Shown here in pieces: positions 10,965 through 17,741 of a stretch of 17,741 nt of DNA. The stretch comes from Conidiobolus incongruus B7586 (taxonomy: Eukaryota; Entomophthoromycota; Entomophthoromycetes; Entomophthorales; Conidiobolaceae). Position 1 is the stretch's first letter; every line of letters begins with the position of its first letter. The translations under genes and the position numbers were made by a program. Location: the NCBI GenBank assembly GCA_000697335.1, contig JNEM01011830.1:1-17741 (forward strand). The letters run 5' to 3'. Under the pieces are notes generated by a model. The model did no database searches. It was not told the DNA's origin and worked only from the letters and a program-made list of their open reading frames with translations.

Positions 10965-11549
10965 TATTCTAATATTAAAAATTAATATTTTTATTTAAAA
11001 AATAAATATTTTATATTTAAATTGTTATTACTTTTAAATTATCAATTAAATTTTTAATATAATATTAAATCAATTGCAACGTAATCAATTATAAATTTAA
11101 TAAATGATTTTAACATGATTATTATGGGATTAATTCGTAATGAATTGGGCTATTATAATTCAGTTGATAATCATCAAATGTTAATTCTAATTGATAATAA
11201 TTTAAAACTTCAAAATAAAACTATACAAATAGTGTATACTTTAAAAATTATAAAAAAGAAATTTTATGGAAAATATTATGAAAATGATTTAATATTACTA
11301 ATTTAGTATTTGTTTTTTAAAGTTATTATTTTGGGTTTAGAATAAAAAAGAATGAGTTCAAATATAAACAATATATTTACAATATATATTATATAAAGTT
11401 ATCTATTTTATCATTTTTTTAATATTAAATGCAATGCATAAATATAAAAATAAAAATCTTGGTATTTATATTTTAATATGAAATAATATAAAAGGTAATC
11501 CCATAATGATTGCATAAACAAATTAAATATATATAAATTTCCAAATTGT
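10965..11549. promoter_or_regulatory. Divergent intergenic region upstream of PUP2
   Basis: About 585 bp lie between the start of the minus-strand proteasome gene and the plus-strand gene remnant at 11550. Any promoter of the proteasome gene should be here. I can name no specific element. An open frame at 11115-11306 (+, 63 codons) is rich in AT-encoded residues, matches nothing I recognise, and is best read as chance. It could also hold a missing first exon of the downstream gene, but no convincing ATG and donor were found. Confidence 0.4.
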
Positions 11550-12111
11550 TTGTCATTATCACCTCAAAAAAGTATTCTAAGAATAAAAAACGGGACAACA
11601 TAATCCCAATTTAGGTCTTACGAGGGAGTTAGAAAGTTTAGAAGTTTTTAATGAACATTTAAATCAATTGGAATTAAATATTCAAACTTCATTTCAAAAT
11701 ATGTAATAATAATAATGTATTTATATTAATTAATTGCTTAAGTTTTCATACTTTTAACCAACCTTATGCTGGCGAAAGAACTCAGGGTATTTAAATAACC
11801 ACTAAATAATAATTTTTATATAATTAGTAAAATTATTGGAAAATTTTGTTGACCTCGTCGAATAAATCGAAACCCTTGAAGATATGTTGAATAGTAACGG
11901 AGTAGGAGCCCTAAAATTAGAGGATGCTACCATAGAAATCAAAGATGTTAAGAGCCAGAGTTCGATTGCATCCAAGAGGACTTAGGCTGTGACGAGTGCA
12001 CACAAAAAGTGGCTGGAGAGTAGTTTTAATATCGTACATGTTTTGAATCAGGGTGATATTGATTTGAGATTGAACGTTAAACCTTCTACTGGAGTTAATA
12101 CGCCTCGTTAA
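11550..12111 (+). pseudogene. Unidentified spliced gene, probably decaying; coiled-coil-like product
   Basis: Four exon-like blocks join in one consistent frame: up to 11571, 11615-11702, 11743-11786 and 11828-12111. The GT-AG introns are 43, 40 and 41 nt, shorter than those of the proteasome gene. The product would be about 145 residues: a heptad-like N-terminal helix (SLTRELESLEVFNEHL), then VKLLENFVDLVE, IETLEDML and a serine/lysine-rich middle, ending VNTPR before TAA at 12109. The last exon is markedly richer in G+C than its surroundings, as real exons here are. Two stops interrupt it: TAA at 11863-11865 and TAG at 11983-11985. No ATG opens the first block, where TTG at 11550 stands at the natural start. 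I do not recognise the family; small coiled-coil complex subunits have this look. The minus strand also has a long open stretch here, judged a shadow because only the plus reading splices coherently. Confidence 0.55.
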
Positions 12112-12231
12112 TGGATATACTTAGTGTGGTAGTAGTGTAAATGAGCGAGATGAATGAATATTTTTAAATAAAACAATTGAATTTCTAAATTCCAATTACT
12201 AATCTCTAATAATTCAATTAAATTGATTATA

Positions 12232-13692
12232 TTATATCAAATAAAAAGCTTGAATAAAACCAGTCTGATGATTTGTTGAAAATTCATCAGATTTATCCTT
12301 ATACCAAATCTCTTACAGATCACCTAGCCTGACTCGATCTTTCGACTTGACCCCATGATCTCGATTCGAATGCGTCAGAAAATACTTCGGCAGCTTAATT
12401 GATACTAAATCCATACAACTGTCAATCAGCAGCAGTGTTGGCTCAAACCTGGGTTGAGTTTGAGGTATGATATTAATATGTTCAAATGGCCAATTTTCAG
12501 CATTTGGAGGTTCATCAGTATTGGTACTGATTGTAAAGCAGTTAAACCGCCTTGCATTGGGGAATCATTGTGATAGTTTGAATAGTTGATGGAGTTCAAA
12601 ATGTCCAAACCGAAATTCCAATCGACTTAATACAACCGCAATAAGTAAATAGCAAAGATGGTGATATTTAAGTCGAATTGGACTAAATTTGTAATTAAGT
12701 AAATCACAGAGAAGATAATGTATCGAAATTAAAATAAATATATGCAAAGTCAAATGAGTCAACTTTCCATATGTTAAGTTTTGGAAGAATAATTTGTATG
12801 CATTCAAATATTTCAATTCACACTCCATAGATGTAGAACTATTCATTTTGGATTCAAAACATTTGTGAATTAAAGATGTTTTTCAATTCAATTTGACTAA
12901 TTTTGATAATTTGAAATAAACCAACTTGAATTGAATGTCGAGAAAACTTTTGTCTAGCTATTTGTTAGCTGTTAAAAAATCATCGAATATATAGAATATT
13001 CTCAAATCAAAGAGATCGCTTTGCCACCCATGTAATTTGATAGAGTTTTGTTTGCTGAAACTCGTGGTTTGATTCGTTCAATAAATGACTAATTTGATCA
13101 GCTTTGAGAATTTGTGCGTAAATAGATGGATAATAGGTAAGTAAAGCTGAGGAATTTCTAGTATTAAACGCTCTACAAATTGACCCTTTCCCGATAACAA
13201 ATTAGCTATATTAAACAAAGGATACAAATTGATATTCAATTGCAATTTAGACTAATTTTTAAATCCTATCAAACTACCAATACTTTGAGTTATATCTAAA
13301 TTTTAAACATCCCAAGCTATTCAAACAATTCCTATATTCTTCAAAATACTGCCTAAGATCTTTCAACCCAATCCCATGCTTTACCAGATCTCTATCTAAC
13401 CTAGGCAACTGATCCAAAAACGGCAGAATTTGGGCAATATAGTGATATTGGAAAGTTCTGCAATATTTCCCATAGTTTTTGATGTAGTTGATCTATTCCA
13501 TATACTTAGAACTGTCTTCAACGTTGTGACCTTTCCAGTACGTGATATCGATAATCCTACAGATACGGGGTAGATATAGTGAATATAGTTGGAAATGAGC
13601 TTGCTATGGTTGTGGAATTTGTTGGCAGTTTAGATATTATAATAAAGTTTATAGGATTGATGTGGGTAAATTTGATAAATTTTATTATTCAT
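12232..13692 (-). pseudogene. Decayed F-box/LRR-type gene, relative of the intact upstream copy
   Basis: About 1.46 kb, similar in length to the intact 1.39-kb gene 130 bp upstream on the same strand. An ATG at 13692-13690 starts a divergent N-terminus with a TANKFHNHSKL stretch, comparable to TANRYLYGATL in the intact protein. Next comes a clearly coding run (KYCRTFQYHYIAQILPFLDQ), then leucine-rich segments (LFNIANLLSGKG; LTALQSVPILMNLQMLKIGH; DSCMDLVSIKLPKYF). The reading frame changes at least three times (near 13590, 13325, and between 12700 and 12600). Stops interrupt it at 13630-13632 (TAA), 13493-13495 (TAG), 13252-13254 (TAG), 13078-13080 (TGA) and 12313-12315 (TAA). Because UGA and frameshifts are among the lesions, it is dead under any genetic code. 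A tail reading EIWYKDKSDEF ends at a TAA at 12232. Confidence 0.75.
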
Positions 13693-13819
13693 TTTTCAAG
13701 TTGATTTTAAGAGTCAATTCCAATTTATACTAAATTTAAATTTATATAACAATTATGGGTAAATCAAATTTCGGTTCAGCTTTAAAATCTATTTCATTAA
13801 TTTTAATAATTAAACAAAA

Positions 13820-15208
13820 CTACAATTTTTGAAATATTATTTGATTAAAGTCATTTTGAAAAGTAAATAAACTATTGGGATATAGCTGAAATTTTAAATC
13901 TATCCACATCCTTAATAAATTAGGGAATAAGGTTAACAGTTGACGAATGTAAGAAGAATTGGCAAAAATTTGGTGATTGATATTCAGGGTTTGGAGGGAT
14001 TGGAATGCATTATGTGAGATATTGGATGGAAGACTCAGTTGACTTACACTCAATGCGGTGAGATGAGGTAACCATTGTAATAAATTATTCAGGTCATTGG
14101 ATTGAATACAGTGATTACTCAACTCAAGATTGGATAAATTCCTTAAGGGTTCAATCTCTTCATCAGATGCCGATAAACTCTTAATACCTCCTGAATTGAT
14201 GATGAGAGTGGTTAATTGTTTCAAATTTGCCAGTTTCTTCAATGTGATATGATTTAACTCTTGATTGGACAGTTTTAGGGTTTGAAGTTGGTCAACCTTG
14301 ACGAATTTGATCTTTTCAACGCATACATTGGTAGTGAGTGAGCTGAGAGATGGAGTATTTTGCAGTATGAGAGAGTTTGAGATGAATGAGTTGGGATGAG
14401 TGAAGTATTCTAAATAGGTGAGAGTGATCAAATTCGGCATGGTGGTATTGTTGAGCAGGATATTCAGGAGTGGAATGTGTTGCACTAAATTCTCATTGTG
14501 GTAGGTCAATTTTAAATTCACTTGCTTCCACTCGACGCTTGGGTGCTGAAATTCCTGAACCTCATCAGAAGTATAGTTGGTTAATAATGTATCATATTTG
14601 GTAGCAATAGTTAATGTCTTCAACTGATTGTAATTAACTATTAAATAGCCAATCAATTCGTTTCTAACTGTATCCAATGTGAGCTTCAAATCGGTTAATT
14701 TTATCCATCCGTTGGATCTAATCACTTTTAGTAACTCCAAACATAGCGCATCACTTCCATCAATCGATAGGTTGGACAGTGAAGAAAACTCAATACCAGA
14801 TCCAAACCAACTGTAATCGTTATCAATTACACTCCCAGTCAATAAGATTGTATCCAACTTTACCAAATTCAAATGTCTCAGCTTATCCCAATTGTGCTGA
14901 TTCAATTCCAAACCATCCAGGATTTCCAATGAATTCAACTTATTTAAGCAAGCCAAATTATCTTGAAAATACTGCACATCTTTGACAATCACCTCCCTAA
15001 TAAAATTTCTAAATCTACCAATTATCTGATTCATATCCTTTTGATCCATATGCTTAGTAAAATCGAACCGATACCAAATGGAAGGCAGCGTAGCTCCATA
15101 CAAATACCGATTAGCAGTATTAACATTTAAACGATCTCCTTGTAACAAATAATTGGTAATATTATAGATAATATGGCTTGGTAAATCTTCTATAGTCGTC
15201 AATTTCAT
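13820..15208 (-). CDS. F-box/leucine-rich-repeat family protein
   Basis: A single open frame of 462 codons with no intron, from ATG 15208-15206 (A at -3) to TAG. Residues 5-50 fit an F-box: IEDLPSHIIYNITNYLL, then NTANRYLYGATLPSIWYRFDF, with the family's L-P...I...I..YL pattern and a W near the end. F-boxes bind Skp1 in SCF ubiquitin ligases. The rest, about 80-450, is made of irregular leucine-rich repeats (LNLVKLDTILL, LSNLSIDGS, LKQLTTLIINSGG, LRNLSNLELSNH, LTALSVSQLSLPS, LQTLNINHQ, FPNLLRMWIDLKF) that would choose the substrate. There is no signal peptide or membrane segment, so the cytoplasm or nucleus is likely. All 27 or so glutamines are CAA/CAG. The substrate cannot be inferred. It is the intact member of a tandem pair with 12232-13692. 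Confidence 0.85.
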   Translation of the reverse strand: MKLTTIEDLPSHIIYNITNYLLQGDRLNVNTANRYLYGATLPSIWYRFDFTKHMDQKDMNQIIGRFRNFIREVIVKDVQYFQDNLACLNKLNSLEILDGLELNQHNWDKLRHLNLVKLDTILLTGSVIDNDYSWFGSGIEFSSLSNLSIDGSDALCLELLKVIRSNGWIKLTDLKLTLDTVRNELIGYLIVNYNQLKTLTIATKYDTLLTNYTSDEVQEFQHPSVEWKQVNLKLTYHNENLVQHIPLLNILLNNTTMPNLITLTYLEYFTHPNSFISNSLILQNTPSLSSLTTNVCVEKIKFVKVDQLQTLKLSNQELNHITLKKLANLKQLTTLIINSGGIKSLSASDEEIEPLRNLSNLELSNHCIQSNDLNNLLQWLPHLTALSVSQLSLPSNISHNAFQSLQTLNINHQIFANSSYIRQLLTLFPNLLRMWIDLKFQLYPNSLFTFQNDFNQIIFQKL

Positions 15209-15282
15209 TATTTTTTATGTATTGTTAATTATTAATTAGTCTATTAGTGATTAATTAAAAGAGTATTTATGGGCTAATAAAA

Positions 15283-15644
15283 ATGATGTCTATTTATAAG
15301 ATCAATAGTGAGTACTGCCATGATAGAATTTTATATCAAAGGTTGAAAATAAATTTGATACGGTTAGACATTTTAGATCATCATGAATCATCTTTACAAA
15401 TTTTCATAACAACGAATCAAATTCTCCTGACTTGGATTTTGAATTGATTATTTACATGTGTTACTTAATCAAAATTAAACAAATTAGTATTTTTAATGAT
15501 CTTATGGTTTTTATTAAATTTTATCATACTTCAATAAATCTAATCATTATGACAAATTCTTTACAATTTATTAAACTATTTATTAACAAAATTTTAAATA
15601 ATTTAGAATTATTTCATTTGATTCATATTAAAACGAATGAATGA
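15283..15644 (+). other. Weak coding-like patch, two overlapping small frames
   Basis: A 54-codon frame (15283-15447, starting ATG ATG, ending TGA) overlaps by 16 nt a 70-codon frame (15432-15644) in another phase. The first has a fairly balanced residue mix (EYCHDRILYQRLKINLIRLD) and slightly higher G+C than its surroundings; the second is rich in I, L, K and N as expected of AT-rich noise. They could be one decayed gene with a frameshift, but runs of this length also arise by chance here. It starts only about 75 bp from the F-box gene and diverges from it, so the two would share a promoter. No homology is recognised. Confidence 0.2.
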
Positions 15645-17298
15645 AATTAGAATAATCATGACTCATTTTAGATTAAAAATTGAGGCAATTGTGTACAGGA
15701 TTTAAATTAGATAGTTAATAACATAAATTGGTATAACTTTTGAATATAGTTCAATTTAAATAATTATTGAAAGTGAAAAAATTGAAATTTAAAATAAATT
15801 CAAATTAATATATTAATTTTTTAAAGAAAGTATTGTGGTGTTAATATAATTTTTTGTTTTGAAAATATTCTAATCTGATAGTAGATCCTTTAGATGCTTA
15901 TAAATTTTTTTTGACTAAGCGTATTTTCTTATGCACATTTCTATCTGTTATAAATAATATTTAAAACGTATATAGATATATATATATATTTATTAAATAC
16001 TAATTATGTTTGTTTCTATAGAGATATCATCAAATTCATTTTGAATTTTAATACTCAATTAATTATGAATTAAAAGCTATTAATATTCTTATATTTTGAA
16101 TACTGAAATTTTAAGATGAAATCATAAAATACTTACTACTTCCTTCAAAGGCACTAACGATTTAAAATTTACCCAAAATTTAGCAAATTATTATAAATTA
16201 TAAATATACATTTCTAATAGGATAAGGAATTTTTATACTTAATTCAACACATTTCGAATTCCATAGAATTATGTATTATCTAATTAATGATATATTTTCT
16301 TGATTTATATTATATCAACTATTAACTAACGATTTCACTAATAATTCTAATTCAAATTTATTATACAAATTGAAGCGACTGCTAATTCCGAAAATTTGGA
16401 AATATTGCAACCTTTAAGGGGAAAACCACTATATTAATTTGAATATTATCAATTTTTTGGTAAACAAAAAAGTATATAAAAATGATTTATATAAGGACTT
16501 TTTTGAATGATTTATATAAGGTCTTTTTTGAATGATTTAATATAACAATTGCTATTTTATCTATTAATGGCAAATTGAGATTTAATGATTTACATATTTC
16601 ATATTGTATCTTGAACTCGTCTTTTCATCTTGGATATTAACTTTAAATACTTTCAGGATTCAAATATAATTCTCTTTCAATGGTTGATTTTCATTATTAT
16701 TGAAATATCAATCAATGTGCATATTTAGTTATTAAAATAAGTATATTCCAAGGATTCAATTTTAAGTAAACTATTATCAATTCAAAAAATATGAAATATA
16801 CAATAGTATATTTCAGTATTTATCTGTTAAAAAAATTGAAGGAGAAAAAGTTTTTAGATATTTATAAAAAAACATTAGCAAAAATTTGAAGATTGATAGA
16901 AAAAAATATATCAAAAATCTTACTATTATACTTAAAACATTAATTTTTAATTTCAAATATATATATATCCTTTTAAAAATATCAAACAATATATTTGAAA
17001 TAATTTAACATATTTAACTTAGAATAATATAAATTAAATATTATTAGTGTAGAAATTAAATAATGGTACAATTTTAAAGTCAAAATTAAAAAAATAAATT
17101 AATAAATAATGTATAAAAATTAATGATTAATATAAAATTAATAGCCTTTTTTATTATTAATATCACTTTTTTATATCTTTAGTAAGTTTCTAATACTTAA
17201 AAAACAGTTTTTTTATTAAAGACTGAAATTTAATATTTGATAAACTAATTTAATTTGTTTAAAAAGATTTTTTTTTCTTGTAAGCTATTTTTTTGATT
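15645..17298. other. AT-rich spacer
   Basis: No supportable gene. A coding-like run at 16304-16414 (+, 37 codons, including LKRLLIPKIWKYC) is too short to call. There is a 25-bp tandem repeat at 16481-16539 and AT runs near 15978 and 16960. The right end passes into the dispersed repeat at 17299. Confidence 0.55.
16481..16539. repeat. 25-bp tandem repeat, 2.4 copies
   Basis: Two complete units (16481-16505 and 16506-16530) beginning AATGATTTATATAAGG differ at one base (A or T before CTTTTTTG). A partial third unit, AATGATTTA, follows at 16531-16539. It looks like a minisatellite with recent copying, since the units are nearly identical in a region that is otherwise old. Confidence 0.9.
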
Positions 17299-17741
17299 AT
17301 CTAAAACAATTATAATCATATAAGTTATAATTAAATGAATATATTAGATGTGGTAACTCCTTTTATTTTTTTTATATGAAAAATTTTTTTATAATTTTAA
17401 CTTTATATATTTTATAATTATTATACAAAATAATAAATGTTTTTAATTTATATTAAGAACATTATTTAAAAATTGTTTTATTTAAAAAATTAATATATAA
17501 TTTAATATTAATTAATTTTCCTTGAGGTATTAAATAAGAAAACTATATATTATTATAATTTATTATAATAATTAACATTTACTTATATCTATAATACTTG
17601 TTGATTAAAGTTTATAAAGGGGATTATTTTAATTTAATTAATATTTTGTTTTATTTTTAAGTAAAAGATTATATAAAAAAATTTAAGATTTATTAATTAT
17701 AAGTATTCACTGTAAAAACTTTTGTTTTTAGTTATATATTA
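17299..17741 (+). repeat. Right copy of the AT-rich dispersed repeat
   Basis: Collinear with 1-398, from CTAAAACAATTATAAT at 17301 to GTTTTTAG near 17730, roughly 75-80 percent alike by eye apart from small gaps. The position matching the left copy's LTR insertion lies only a few bases from the window end, so this copy is the uninterrupted counterpart of the insertion site. The repeat probably extends beyond the window on both sides. It has no recognisable coding content. Confidence 0.6.

Noticed and set aside
11115-11306. 63-codon plus-strand open frame upstream of PUP2.
   Set aside because: Composition is dominated by AT-encoded I, K, N, L and Y, it has no recognised motif, and its length is expected by chance here.
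11830-12130. Long open minus-strand stretch opposite the plus-strand remnant.
   Set aside because: It also contains two stops, has no start or splice context, and the plus strand gives a multi-exon reading with consistent phases. It is best seen as a shadow.
12264-12291. Inverted repeat TCTGATGA / TCATCAGA.
   Set aside because: It lies in the tail of the decayed F-box gene, where the bases follow from the coding sequence; the stem is short and not otherwise supported.
14779-14985. 68-codon plus-strand frame within the F-box/LRR gene.
   Set aside because: It is antisense to a convincing 462-codon gene and has no recognisable features.
7634-15208. Reassignment of UAA/UAG to glutamine (ciliate-like code), suggested by stops at glutamine-like positions in the plus-strand remnant and the F-box relic.
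   Set aside because: The three intact genes use CAA/CAG for all of about 44 glutamines and never UAR inside the frame, and PUP2 ends at TAA exactly where the family ends. The F-box relic also has UGA and frameshifts. C-to-T decay explains the pattern. The LTR element was not used as evidence either way.
1-17741. CRISPR arrays, bacterial operons, toxin-antitoxin or defence islands.
   Set aside because: The genes are spliced and eukaryotic, and no spaced short repeats or bacterial-type gene clusters were seen.

Overview
The window is very AT-rich nuclear DNA from a eukaryote, most likely a fungus. Compact genes carry short GT-AG introns (five of 50-56 nt in one gene), and there is a Ty3/Gypsy-type LTR element and a family of F-box/leucine-rich-repeat proteins. 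A complex I subunit argues against Saccharomyces-type yeasts, fission yeast and anaerobic chytrids, which lack complex I. An AT-rich early-diverging fungus such as an Entomophthorales relative is a reasonable guess but is not proven by this sequence. The genetic code looks standard: about 44 glutamines in the three intact genes are all CAA/CAG, and the proteasome gene stops at TAA where the family normally ends.

Layout. 1-398 is one copy of an old AT-rich dispersed repeat; a second copy in the same orientation closes the window (17299-17741). A broken Ty3/Gypsy element on the minus strand (404-6120, LTRs of 399 and 400 bp, possible TTTTT target duplication) sits inside the left copy. 6126-7633 is AT-rich spacer. 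7634-8132 (-) encodes a complex I LYR subunit (NDUFB9/B22) in three exons. 8133-9970 is spacer with a probable tRNA relic at 9311-9389. 9971-10964 (-) encodes the 20S proteasome alpha-5 subunit in six exons, 242 aa. 11550-12111 (+) is a four-exon coiled-coil-like gene with two in-frame stops and no clear ATG, probably dying or dead. 12232-13692 (-) is a decayed F-box/LRR gene directly downstream of an intact relative at 13820-15208 (-, 462 aa). 15209-17298 is mostly spacer with a weak coding-like patch and a 25-bp tandem repeat.

The genes do not form a pathway: two are housekeeping genes (respiration, proteolysis) and the rest belong to an expanded F-box-type family plus one unidentified gene. 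The most notable pattern is decay. The two LTRs differ almost only by transitions, and the decayed host genes carry TAA/TAG where CAA/CAG is plausible. This fits C-to-T mutation of repeated DNA (RIP-like) or a strong genome-wide AT mutation bias. I found no clearly new defence, toxin or mobile system here.
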